DNA from: Gemmobacter denitrificans
GTDB taxonomy: Bacteria > Pseudomonadota > Alphaproteobacteria > Rhodobacterales > Rhodobacteraceae
Reading direction: 5' to 3'
DNA length: 64,000 bases
NCBI RefSeq assembly: GCF_036964905.1
Contig: NZ_JBALHR010000002.1
Location: 248,001 to 312,000 of the forward strand
The translations under genes and the position numbers were made by a program. Of the stretch, positions 9,227-16,753 are shown one piece after another (within the stretch, counting starts at the first letter, position 1; every line of letters begins with the position of its first letter). The notes under the pieces are model-generated. The model had not been told where the DNA came from and ran no database searches. It saw only the letters and a program-made list of their open reading frames with translations.

Positions 9227-9959
9227 GGGGCCCCCTTTCCTCTGGCTGCCTTGCACCAGATTGCGGGTGCCGCGGCAAGGGGGGCATGGTCGCCTGCCAG
9301 CGCGCCAGAAGTTCGGCCCGCCGCCCGGGAAGCGGCTGGTCGGTCACGGCCAGCGCCCTGATACGATCGGTGCGGAAGTGGCGGAAATCGCCACGCAATT
9401 CGCACCATCCGGCCACCACGCGCACCTCTTCCATATAGGCGATGAAGATGGGCCAGATCCGGCGCTGGCTGATCGCCCCCTTGCCATCGGCATAGGTGAT
9501 ATCGACCTTGCGTCGGTGGCGGATCGCCTGGCGCAGGGGGGCCATGTCCAGCGTATCGCTGGGCGGAGGGGCGGCAAAGCTGACCGGGCGCAGACTGTCA
9601 TCCAGCAGCAGGGGGCGCAGATCCTGCGGGATCACCGCGCCCAGCTTGGCCACCAGATCGCGCGCCGAACGCGCCAGTGCCGCATCGCCGCGCCGCGCAA
9701 CCCAGGCTGCGCCCAGCAAGGCCGCCTCCAACTCATCCGCCGTCAGCATCAGCGGCGGCAGATCATAGCCCTGGTCCAGCACATAGCCAGTTCCTGCCTC
9801 GCCCCTGACCGGCACGCGCTGCGCCATCAGTTCGGCCATGTCGCGGTAAAGCGTGCGCGGCGCGATCTCCAGTTCTTCGGCCAATGCCCGACCGGTGACC
9901 GGCCCGCGCGACCGGCGCAGGATCTGGATGATCTGGAACAGCCGTTCGGTCCGCCGCAT
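9210..9959 (-). CDS. YafY-type WYL-domain transcriptional regulator
   Basis: A 249-aa protein. The N-terminal winged HTH (RRTERLFQIIQILRRSRGP, ALAEELEIAPRTLYRDMAEL, residues 2-45) is followed by a WYL ligand-sensing domain with RVVAGWCELRGDFRHFRTDRI near residue 205. It is likely a repressor or activator of neighbouring genes; the GFA-family gene starts 96 bases away on the other strand and is the natural target. It overlaps hrpB by 17 bases downstream. The effector is unknown. Confidence 0.9.
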   Translation of the reverse strand: MRRTERLFQIIQILRRSRGPVTGRALAEELEIAPRTLYRDMAELMAQRVPVRGEAGTGYVLDQGYDLPPLMLTADELEAALLGAAWVARRGDAALARSARDLVAKLGAVIPQDLRPLLLDDSLRPVSFAAPPPSDTLDMAPLRQAIRHRRKVDITYADGKGAISQRRIWPIFIAYMEEVRVVAGWCELRGDFRHFRTDRIRALAVTDQPLPGRRAELLARWQATMPPLPRHPQSGARQPEERGPHGAAD

Positions 9960-10055
9960 GATTTGTGCCCCCCTGCTGCCGTATTGCTGACAGAACGGTG
10001 GCAGCAGCACCAGTCCATAAGGTGGCGGCAGAGGATCAAGCTGAAAGGACATTTC

Positions 10056-10466
10056 ATGCACAGAACCGGGGGCTGCGCCTGTGGCGCGATCCGCTTTACC
10101 ATCACGGCTCCGCCGCTGGGCACTGGGGCCTGCCATTGCCGCCAATGCCAGAAAATGTCTGGTGGCGGGGCCAATTATGTTGCGCTGGTGCCAAAGGAGG
10201 CGCTGCGCATCGACAGCGGCATCCCCCGGTATCACCGGTCATCAGGCGATAGCGGGGCTGAAGTTGCCCGCGCCTTTTGCGCCGATTGCGGCACACCCCT
10301 GTGGAGCGAGCCAGCCCATGAACCCTTTCTGCCGGTGAAGATCGGTGCCTTTGATGAGGCTGGTGACCTTGCGCCCCGGTTGCATATCTACACAGCATCT
10401 GCGCCCGACTGGCATTTGATGGGCGAAGGTCTGCCCAGATTCTACAAGATGCCGTCACGCCCCTGA
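10056..10466 (+). CDS. GFA family protein (glutathione-dependent formaldehyde-activating-like)
   Basis: A 136-aa protein of the CENP-V/GFA fold. Zinc ligands are visible as GGCACG (Cys7, Cys9), ACHCRQCQKMSG (Cys26, Cys28, Cys31) and FCADCGTPL (Cys75, Cys78). The family was named for enzymes thought to accelerate formaldehyde-glutathione adduct formation, but most members have no proven activity. GAAAGGA lies 9 bases before the ATG at 10056. It is divergent from the WYL regulator, which probably controls it. Confidence 0.9.
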   Translation: MHRTGGCACGAIRFTITAPPLGTGACHCRQCQKMSGGGANYVALVPKEALRIDSGIPRYHRSSGDSGAEVARAFCADCGTPLWSEPAHEPFLPVKIGAFDEAGDLAPRLHIYTASAPDWHLMGEGLPRFYKMPSRP

Positions 10467-10473
10467 CGGTATT

Positions 10474-10500
10474 CGGGCCGGGGAGAGGTTTCCCGGCCCG
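10474..10500. terminator. Bidirectional hairpin between convergent genes
   Basis: A perfect 9-bp stem (CGGGCCGGG/CCCGGCCCG, 9-base loop) lies between the stops of the GFA gene and the DUF3108 gene. There is no long U-tract in either direction. Confidence 0.6.
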
Positions 10501-10507
10501 CAATCTG

Positions 10508-11236
10508 TCAGCGGCGGACCAGCCGCGCCTTGCCATAAAGCGTGTCCATCGACACCTCGACCACGCGCATCTTGCCATTTGCCGCCGGTTCATAGGTCAG
10601 GGAAAAGGGGAAGCGGGTCTTTTCGGCCATGTCATCGGGCGAGAACCCGGCCACGCGGCGGTATTCGCCCGCGCAGATCACCTTGCCCTCGCTGGTTTTG
10701 GGCGAGCCGAGCAGCAGCTTGCTGGCGCGGCGACCATCGAACATGTTCACATTCACCTTGCATTCCTGGCCAGGTTCAACCTCGCGCAGGGTGGCAAACA
10801 TCGCCGTCAGCGGATCGACAGTGCCCTTCTGGCTGGCCGGGTCGATATCCCAGGGCTTTGGCGCCCGTTCAGAGGCCTCTGTCACCTTGGGCACGCCTTT
10901 TGTCCAGGTGATCGCGCTTTGCGATTGGCGCTTGCCGGTATCGGCATCTTCGGAATAGCGCGCCGCGACATAGGTGCCCTTGGCGGTCATGCTGCCCGAG
11001 GCAGCGGCATCGTAGCGCACCCTTTTCAGAAGCGCGGCCAGACCCGACGTCTTGAGCCGGCCCTTCACCTGATAGGCCCCGCCCGGTTCGCCTGAACCCG
11101 TCCATGTCAGCGATCCGGCCGTGATCCCCTTCAGCACGAAATCGAAGGCCGCTTCCTCGGCCCGCGCCGGAAGGCAGGTCAGCACTGCCAGCACTGCCGC
11201 AACCCCGATCCGCCCTGTCCACCCCGTCATACGCAT
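10508..11236 (-). CDS. DUF3108 domain-containing exported protein
   Basis: A 242-aa protein with a clear Sec signal peptide (basic start, hydrophobic VAAVLAVLTCL, cleavage after ARA at about residue 26). The rest matches DUF3108: FVLKGITAGSLTWTG, then a series of beta-rich segments to VVEVSMDTLYGKARLVRR. It is likely periplasmic, possibly with a lipid-binding-like fold as proposed for related beta-rich families; function is unknown. GGAGGA precedes the ATG at 11236 by 8 bases. Confidence 0.85.
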   Translation of the reverse strand: MRMTGWTGRIGVAAVLAVLTCLPARAEEAAFDFVLKGITAGSLTWTGSGEPGGAYQVKGRLKTSGLAALLKRVRYDAAASGSMTAKGTYVAARYSEDADTGKRQSQSAITWTKGVPKVTEASERAPKPWDIDPASQKGTVDPLTAMFATLREVEPGQECKVNVNMFDGRRASKLLLGSPKTSEGKVICAGEYRRVAGFSPDDMAEKTRFPFSLTYEPAANGKMRVVEVSMDTLYGKARLVRR

Positions 11237-11395
11237 TCTGCGTTTCCTCCGAATGTTCACACCAGCAAGCCTTGCACCCGCTTTACGACACTGGATTATA
11301 TCGCCCGTGTCGGGCATTACAGCCCAAAGCCCCGTGATCGGCCCTTTGCCGCCGATCGCATTCCTGACGACCGACCGACGGCCCGAGGTTCCCAG

Positions 11396-12502
11396 ATGGA
11401 TGTTTCACCGCTTGCACAATCCGTGATCGACGGCGACCGACGGGCCTTGGCCCGCGCCATCACCCTGGTGGAAAGCGCGCGGTCCGATCATCGCGATCAG
11501 GCCCGACGGCTGGTGGCCGAGGTGACGGGGCAGGGGCGGCAGGCGCTGCGGATCGGGCTTTCCGGCACGCCAGGGGTGGGCAAATCCACCTTCATCGAAA
11601 GTTTCGGCTGTTTCCTCACAGCGCAGGGGCTGCGGGTGGCGGTGCTGGCGGTTGATCCCTCCTCGGCGCGCTCGGGCGGGTCGATCCTGGGCGACAAGAC
11701 CCGGATGGAACGGCTGAGCCGTGACCCGCGCGCCTTCATCCGCCCTTCCCCCAGCCAGACCCATCTGGGCGGCGTGGCGCGGCGCACGCGTGAGGCGGTG
11801 GCGCTGTGCGAGGCGGCGGGCTTTGACGTGGTGCTGATCGAAACCGTCGGGGTTGGCCAGTCGGAAACCATGGTGGCCGAAATGTGTGACCTGTTCTTGC
11901 TGCTGCTGGCCCCCGCGGGGGGCGATGAATTGCAGGGCGTCAAGCGCGGCATCATGGAAATGGCCGATCTGATCCTTGTGAACAAGGCCGATGGCGATCT
12001 GAAACCGGCTGCCCTGCGCACGCAGGCCGATTACGCGGGAGCCTTGCGCCTGTTGCGCCGCCGCCCGCAAGACCCGGACGGATTTCCCAAGGCGCTGACG
12101 GTTTCGGCGCTGGAGGAAAACGGTCTGGCCCAGGCCTGGGCCGAGATGGAGGCACTGGCCCGCTGGCGCAGGACCGAAGGGCATTGGGATCGCCGCCGCG
12201 CCGAACAGGCCCGGCATTGGTTCGAAGAAGAAGTGCGGCAAAGCCTGCTGGCGCGCCTGACGCGTGAGCCCTTGCGCGGGCTGATGGACCGGCTGGGCAG
12301 TCAGGTCGGGGAGGGCACGCGCAGCCCGGATGACGCGGCGCTGGAAGTGCTGGCCCATCTGGGGGGTAAGCTCGGGGGACGGTCCTCGGGGGCATCGAAC
12401 CCCCTCGGCCCGGCTGACGCATCACCGCTCCTGCGGGGGGCACTTTCGGAAAAGCCATGCCCGAAAACCGGCGGCAGGGACTGCACGAATCGGTTAGGCT
12501 GA
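11396..12502 (+). CDS. meaB: MeaB/ArgK-type GTPase, methylmalonyl-CoA mutase chaperone
   Basis: A 368-aa G3E-family GTPase that gates B12 cofactor loading and protects methylmalonyl-CoA mutase. Walker A is GLSGTPGVGKST (about residues 55-66), followed by VDPSSARSGGSILGDKTRM, VLIETVGVGQSE and the NKAD base-specificity motif. Homologues end near the LAHLGG segment (about residue 325). Here a further 44 residues, rich in Gly, Pro and Ser, are translated from a hairpin-forming repeat at 12371-12450, so the C-terminal tail is probably not part of the fold. The mutase gene is not in the window. Confidence 0.93.
   Translation: MDVSPLAQSVIDGDRRALARAITLVESARSDHRDQARRLVAEVTGQGRQALRIGLSGTPGVGKSTFIESFGCFLTAQGLRVAVLAVDPSSARSGGSILGDKTRMERLSRDPRAFIRPSPSQTHLGGVARRTREAVALCEAAGFDVVLIETVGVGQSETMVAEMCDLFLLLLAPAGGDELQGVKRGIMEMADLILVNKADGDLKPAALRTQADYAGALRLLRRRPQDPDGFPKALTVSALEENGLAQAWAEMEALARWRRTEGHWDRRRAEQARHWFEEEVRQSLLARLTREPLRGLMDRLGSQVGEGTRSPDDAALEVLAHLGGKLGGRSSGASNPLGPADASPLLRGALSEKPCPKTGGRDCTNRLG
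12371..12413. repeat. Hairpin-forming repeat within the meaB 3' end
   Basis: CTCGGGGGAC, a short spacer, then GGGGGCATCGAACCCCC and TCGGCCCG. The 26 bases at 12388-12413 match 43276-43301 almost exactly, and CTCGGGGGAC recurs at 58751-58760. The hairpin is in frame and lengthens MeaB. Confidence 0.6.
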
Positions 12503-12507
12503 CGCGC

Positions 12508-13590
12508 ATGACCCAGAGCGATCTGCCCGATTCCGATACACTCTATGCCGCGCTGCTGGCCCGCGATCCCGCATGGGAGGGCAGGGCCTTTGTGGCCGTG
12601 GTGACCACCGGTATCTTCTGCCGCCTGACCTGCCCTGCGCCCAAACCCCTGCAGCGCAATTGCCGGTTCCACCCCACGGTTGCGGATTGTCTCGCCGGGG
12701 GATTTCGGGCCTGCAAGCGCTGCAATCCACTGGGGCAACTGGACCCGGGCCATGCCGATCTGCTGGCCGCGCTGCGCGCCGATCCGGCCCGGCGCTGGTC
12801 CGAGGCCGATCTGCAGGCGCGCGGGCTTGATCCTTCGACCTTGAGGCGGGCGTTTCAGCGGCATTTCGGCCAGACCTTTCTGGGCATGGCACGCGCCTTG
12901 CGGCTGGCGCAGGCCGGGCGGCGGCTGGCAGCAGGCGAGCGGGTCATCGACGCGCAACTGGAGGCCGGGTTTGACAGCGCTTCGGGGTTTCGCGCGGCCT
13001 TTGCCCGTCTGACCGGCCATGCCCCGGCTGCGCTGACGGGCGCGGGCGGGCTGACGGCCAGTTTTCTGGAAACACCCCTGGGCGGCATGGTGGCGGTTTG
13101 TGACGGTGATGCCGTCCGGCTGCTCGAATTCACCGAACGCCGCACCCTTGCGCGCGAGATGCAGGCCCTGTCGCGGGCAGTGGCCGGGCGCATCGGTCTG
13201 GGCCGCACTGACGTGACCGACCGGCTGGAGGCTGAGTTGCAGCGCTATTTCACCGGCGCCAGCGCAGGATTCACCCTGCCATTGGCCCCGCTGGGCACCA
13301 CGTTTCAACAAAGGGTCTGGGCCGCGCTGCAAGAGATTTCCCCGGGCCAAACGCTGACCTATGGTGCATTGGCCACCCGTTTGGGCCGCCCCGATGCCGT
13401 GCGGGCCGTGGCGGCGGCGAATGCCGCCAATCCGATTGCGATCCTGATCCCCTGCCATCGCCTGATCGGTGCCGATGGCAGCCTGACCGGATATGGGGGC
13501 GGGCTCTGGCGCAAGGAACGGCTGATTGCGCTGGAACGCGCGACCATGGCGGGTGGTGAATCGCTTGACGGCGTCCGGCTTTCCGCCTAA
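12508..13590 (+). CDS. ada: Ada: bifunctional methylphosphotriester sensor and O6-methylguanine-DNA methyltransferase
   Basis: A 360-aa protein with the full E. coli Ada layout. The zinc/methyl-acceptor domain has Cys38, Cys42, Cys69 and Cys72 at the E. coli positions (FCRLTC, FRACKRC). An AraC-type HTH follows (TLRRAFQRHFGQTFLGMAR ... DSASGFRAAFARLTGHAP), then the methyltransferase domain with active-site Cys316 in IPCHR. It repairs methylated DNA and, once methylated on the N-terminal domain, should activate its own promoter. The start at 12508 is five bases after the meaB stop, so an alkylation-responsive promoter would have to lie inside or before meaB. Confidence 0.95.
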   Translation: MTQSDLPDSDTLYAALLARDPAWEGRAFVAVVTTGIFCRLTCPAPKPLQRNCRFHPTVADCLAGGFRACKRCNPLGQLDPGHADLLAALRADPARRWSEADLQARGLDPSTLRRAFQRHFGQTFLGMARALRLAQAGRRLAAGERVIDAQLEAGFDSASGFRAAFARLTGHAPAALTGAGGLTASFLETPLGGMVAVCDGDAVRLLEFTERRTLAREMQALSRAVAGRIGLGRTDVTDRLEAELQRYFTGASAGFTLPLAPLGTTFQQRVWAALQEISPGQTLTYGALATRLGRPDAVRAVAAANAANPIAILIPCHRLIGADGSLTGYGGGLWRKERLIALERATMAGGESLDGVRLSA

Positions 13591-13593
13591 AGG
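13565..13593 (+). promoter_or_regulatory. Candidate sigma-70 promoter of rpmB
   Basis: TTGACG at 13565-13570, a 17-base spacer, and TAAAGG at 13588-13593. It overlaps the last codons of ada and lies about 100 bases before rpmB. Confidence 0.5.
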
Positions 13594-13695
13594 GCACGGA
13601 TGGAATTTGGAACCCGCCGCAGCGGCGGGGTCTGTGGCTGTTACTCCGGGCCGCCGCCGCTCAAGGCAAAGGCCCGAAAGACAAGGATGAAGACG

Positions 13696-13983
13696 ATGTC
13701 GCGTGTCTGCGAACTGAGCGGTAAAGGCCCGATGGTTGGCAACACCATCAGCCACGCCAACAACAAGACCAAACGGCGCTTTCTGCCGAACCTGAACGAC
13801 GTGACGCTGATCTCGGACGTTCTGGGCCAGTCGTTCAAGCTGCGCGTGTCCTCGGCCGCGCTGCGCACCGTCGATCATCGCGGCGGTCTGGATGCTTTCC
13901 TGGCCAAGGCCAAGGATGAAGAGCTGTCGGAAAAGGCGCTGAAGATCAAGAAAGAGATCGCAAAGGTTCAGGCGGCTGCCTGA
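13696..13983 (+). CDS. rpmB: 50S ribosomal protein L28
   Basis: A 95-aa protein matching the L28 family throughout: MSRVCELSGKGPMVGNTISH, NNKTKRRFLPNL and LRVSSAALRTVDHRGGLDAFL. It is the usual alphaproteobacterial length. AAGGA lies 10 bases before the ATG at 13696. It is a single-gene unit with its own candidate promoter and a strong terminator. There is no rpmG beside it. Confidence 0.97.
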   Translation: MSRVCELSGKGPMVGNTISHANNKTKRRFLPNLNDVTLISDVLGQSFKLRVSSAALRTVDHRGGLDAFLAKAKDEELSEKALKIKKEIAKVQAAA

Positions 13984-14005
13984 TCCTTGCGGATCTATAG
14001 ATCAG

Positions 14006-14033
14006 GGCCCTGCCATTCGGCAGGGCCTTTTTC
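14006..14033 (+). terminator. Intrinsic terminator of rpmB
   Basis: A perfect 9-bp stem GGCCCTGCC/GGCAGGGCC with ATTC loop, followed by TTTTTC, 23 bases after the rpmB stop. Confidence 0.92.
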
Positions 14034-14134
14034 TTTGCGGCATGCTGTCACGCCCGGGCCACGGCAGCTTTCGGTCTGATCGGGATGGCGTTAGGGTCGG
14101 GTCATAATCGTTGTTCGTCGTGCAAGGACCTGAC

Positions 14135-14635
14135 ATGATCTTTCTTCGCCACTTTGCCGTGATGGCCGCTCTTGGCCTTGCCCTTCCTGCCTTTGCCGAA
14201 GGGTCCATCACCATCACCGACCCCTATGCCCGTGTTTCGACCATGATGGCGAAATCGGGGGCGGCGTTCATGGTGATTGAAAACCACGGCAGCGCCGATG
14301 ACCGGCTGGTTTCGGCCGCGTCGGATGTGGCGGAAAAGGTGGAACTGCATACCCACAAGGCCGATGCCAATGGCGTGATGCAGATGCTGGAAGTGCCCGA
14401 GGGCTTTGCCATCCCGGCGGGCGAGGCCTATGCGCTGGCACGCGGCGGCGATCATGTCATGTTTCTTGGCCTGACCCGCGCCCTGAACCATGGCGATACC
14501 GTCAATGTCACCCTGACCTTTGAAAAGGCCGGGCCGATCGAGGTGACCATCCCGGTCGATCTGGAGCGCAAGGCACCGATGGTGGGCATGGGTGAAGGCC
14601 ATGGCCATGCGCATGGCCATGGGGCGTCGAACTGA
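14135..14635 (+). CDS. Periplasmic copper chaperone, PCu(A)C family
   Basis: A 166-aa protein with a Sec signal peptide (cleavage after AFA, about residue 21). The copper-site pattern is visible as ELHTHKADANGVMQM and, further on, GDHVMFLGL, matching the family's H-x-M/H plus Met ligand arrangement. PCu(A)C proteins deliver Cu(I) to the CuA site of cytochrome c oxidase, usually with a SenC/Sco partner; no Sco gene is present here. A His-rich tail (GEGHGHAHGHG) at the C-terminus adds likely extra metal-binding capacity. Confidence 0.9.
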   Translation: MIFLRHFAVMAALGLALPAFAEGSITITDPYARVSTMMAKSGAAFMVIENHGSADDRLVSAASDVAEKVELHTHKADANGVMQMLEVPEGFAIPAGEAYALARGGDHVMFLGLTRALNHGDTVNVTLTFEKAGPIEVTIPVDLERKAPMVGMGEGHGHAHGHGASN

Positions 14636-14704
14636 TCCATACCGGCTGGCGGGAATGCGCGGGGCAGATTGCGCCTGCAGGCGCGGCATGGCAGGACTGC
14701 GGTC

Positions 14705-15169
14705 ATGACCCGCGCGATCCTGTTTGTCTGCCTTGGCAATATCTGCCGTTCCCCCACCGCCGAAGCGGTGTTCCGCCATCACGCAAGCCTTGCCGGGCTG
14801 GATGTGACGGTGGACAGCGCAGGGACGGGGGGCTGGCATGCGGGCGAACCACCCCACCCGCCGATGATCGCTGCGGCAAAGGCGCGGGGCTATGATCTTG
14901 CGCCATTGCGGGCGCGTCAGCTGGTGGAAACGGATTTCACCCGCTTTGACGATGTTCTGGTGATGGATCACCGCAATCTGGCCGATGCCATGGCCCTGCG
15001 GCGCAATGCAGGCGGGCAGGGGGCGAAGCCGCAGTTGTTTCTGACCCATGCGCCAGATTGCGGCCTGACCGATCTGCCCGATCCCTGTTACACCGGAGAT
15101 TTCGACCAGACGCTTGATCTGGTCGAGGCCGCAAGCCGGGGGCTGGTGGCCGCGATCAGAGGCTGGTGA
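14705..15169 (+). CDS. Low-molecular-weight protein-tyrosine phosphatase
   Basis: A 154-aa protein. The P-loop CLGNICRSPTAE gives catalytic Cys9 and Arg15 (C-x5-R), and the general-acid Asp lies in DLPDPCYTGDF. It is full length for the family. These enzymes dephosphorylate tyrosine kinases of polysaccharide export or act more generally; no partner kinase is in the window. Its last 14 bases overlap the convergent DUF2332 gene. Confidence 0.93.
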   Translation: MTRAILFVCLGNICRSPTAEAVFRHHASLAGLDVTVDSAGTGGWHAGEPPHPPMIAAAKARGYDLAPLRARQLVETDFTRFDDVLVMDHRNLADAMALRRNAGGQGAKPQLFLTHAPDCGLTDLPDPCYTGDFDQTLDLVEAASRGLVAAIRGW

Positions 15170-16190
15170 CCGACCAATCCACCCATTCGCCATGAAAACC
15201 GGCACGCCCCAGGGCGATGGTGCGGTTTTCGGGCCAGAGCTGCAGGCTGAGCGCGGCACCGGGCAGGCCACTGTCATCGGGTTCCATCCCGAAACGGGCA
15301 AGCGGGGCTGCGCTGCGCCGGCCCGCTTCGGCCAGGAGCGCAGCGCCCCGGGCCTGAACATCTGCCGGAAAATACTGCCAGGCGATGGTGTGATAGACCA
15401 GATGCACCTGGCCCTCCCAGGGCTGCGCCAGCCGCCCGGCCAGCCAATCGACCGCATCGCCCGCCGCAACCGGCGCAGGTGGCAGGGTCAGGGCGGCGCG
15501 GGTGCGGGCCATGCGTTCTGGCTGATCGGGCCAGAGGCAGGACAGAAGCCGCAATTCATCCGCCGCAATCCCGGCGCGCAAGGGGGCAAGGTCCACCCCG
15601 GCGCGATCCACCACGGTGAAGGGGGGCATTGGGGGCAGGGCGCCGCGCCAGTCAGGCGCCAGTTGCAGCACGGGGTCGGCGGCCCCGAATGCCTGACCGC
15701 CCGCCGTCAGCCCATAGTGGTCGAACCACAGGTTCAGGCCCGCACTCGCCCCCAGTTCCGACAGCCGCAGCGGCAGACCGAACTTTGCTTCCAGCAGATG
15801 CGCCACGGCAATCAGAGTTGCACTGCGACGGATTTCATTGGTCTGGGGCGCACGCTCCAAAATGGTCAGAAGCGCCGTTTCGTGGCGGGCCAGTGCTTGC
15901 ATCACCACCGGTTCCAGGTCCGCGGCGTTCGCAGGGGGCCAGACAGCGGCCAGTGCGGTGTCCCCCGACAGCACCAGCGCATGCAGGCCACTGGCCAGCC
16001 GCAGCGGCACCGATGCAGCTTCGGGCCCGATCTCGCCTGGCCAATGCGTGATCCGCTCCACCAGCGCCGGGGCGGGCCAATCTGGCCAGCAATCCGCCAG
16101 CAGGGTCATCAGCCTTTGCATGAAGGGCGATCCAAGCGCGGCACAGGATGCGGCCTGACGGGTGAAAGCGAACCGGACACGATCTGTCAT
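15156..16190 (-). CDS. DUF2332 family protein
   Basis: A 344-aa protein matching DUF2332: SATLIAVAHLLEAKFGLPLRLSELGASAGLNLWFDHY is the most conserved block, followed by WPDQPERMARTRAAL and a C-terminal VHLVYHTIAWQYFP. The ELGASAGLNL motif resembles a methyltransferase motif I (nucleotide-binding glycine loop), but no activity is established. The ATG at 16190 is chosen over an upstream in-frame start. It is convergent and overlapping with the phosphatase gene. Confidence 0.85.
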   Translation of the reverse strand: MTDRVRFAFTRQAASCAALGSPFMQRLMTLLADCWPDWPAPALVERITHWPGEIGPEAASVPLRLASGLHALVLSGDTALAAVWPPANAADLEPVVMQALARHETALLTILERAPQTNEIRRSATLIAVAHLLEAKFGLPLRLSELGASAGLNLWFDHYGLTAGGQAFGAADPVLQLAPDWRGALPPMPPFTVVDRAGVDLAPLRAGIAADELRLLSCLWPDQPERMARTRAALTLPPAPVAAGDAVDWLAGRLAQPWEGQVHLVYHTIAWQYFPADVQARGAALLAEAGRRSAAPLARFGMEPDDSGLPGAALSLQLWPENRTIALGRAGFHGEWVDWSVTSL

Positions 16191-16202
16191 GACATCACCA
16201 CC

Positions 16203-16246
16203 AAAATGAAAACCCCCGCCCCGGTCTGGCCGAGGCGGGGGCAAAA
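16203..16246 (-). terminator. Intrinsic terminator of the small secreted-protein gene
   Basis: Stem CCCCCGCC/GGCGGGGG at 16213-16241 with a 13-base loop. On the minus strand the stem is followed by TTTTCATTTT. It separates the secreted-protein gene from the DUF2332 gene. Confidence 0.8.
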
Positions 16247-16267
16247 ATCATGGACCGGGGGCCGGGA

Positions 16268-16579
16268 TCAGCTGCAATAGGCTTCGGCTTGCTGGCCAAA
16301 GGCCTTGTAGCGTTCCCAGAAGGCATCATCGGCATCGCGCTTGGAAATCCACACTTCATGTGCCAGATCCGGGTCGCGCATCATCTTGGCGGCCTTGCGC
16401 TGATCCCCACCCTTCAGGGTCATGTCGGCCACCTGCTGGATGCAGCCGCAAACCGCAGGATTTGACGCACCGCGATCCGAACGCAGGCAAGCGCGCTCTA
16501 CTGCACCCGCATGGGCCATGGTTGCCAAAAAGGGAATTGCCAGCGCCACAGCGGCGCCTGCCAGAACGAGTTTCAACAT
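16268..16579 (-). CDS. Small secreted cysteine-containing protein, function unknown
   Basis: A 103-aa protein with a signal peptide (hydrophobic LVLAGAAVALAIPFLAT, cleavage after AHA, about residue 24). The mature part has four Cys: ERACLRSD, AVCGCIQQVAD and a C-terminal AYCS, which could form two disulfides. A KRDADDAFWERYKAFG segment is conserved in Rhodobacterales homologues as I recall them. I cannot assign a function. It has its own terminator and is probably monocistronic. Confidence 0.8.
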   Translation of the reverse strand: MLKLVLAGAAVALAIPFLATMAHAGAVERACLRSDRGASNPAVCGCIQQVADMTLKGGDQRKAAKMMRDPDLAHEVWISKRDADDAFWERYKAFGQQAEAYCS

Positions 16580-16753
16580 GTCTCTGCCTCATTGCCGGTA
16601 GGCGGGGTTTCCCTCCGCCACAGGTCATTTTCTGGCAGTGATTATGCCGATTCGGCGAAAAATTGGCAATCAACTTGCGCGACTGTGCGGAAAATCGCCG
16701 ATCTCCCCCGATGCAGTGGCATCAGGGGGCCGGACCACCAGATGCAGTGGCCG

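Noticed and set aside
9081..10055. Extension of the GFA gene upstream to 9081
   Set aside because: The added 325 residues run antisense through the WYL regulator and hrpB start; the ATG at 10056 has a ribosome-binding site and begins the conserved domain.
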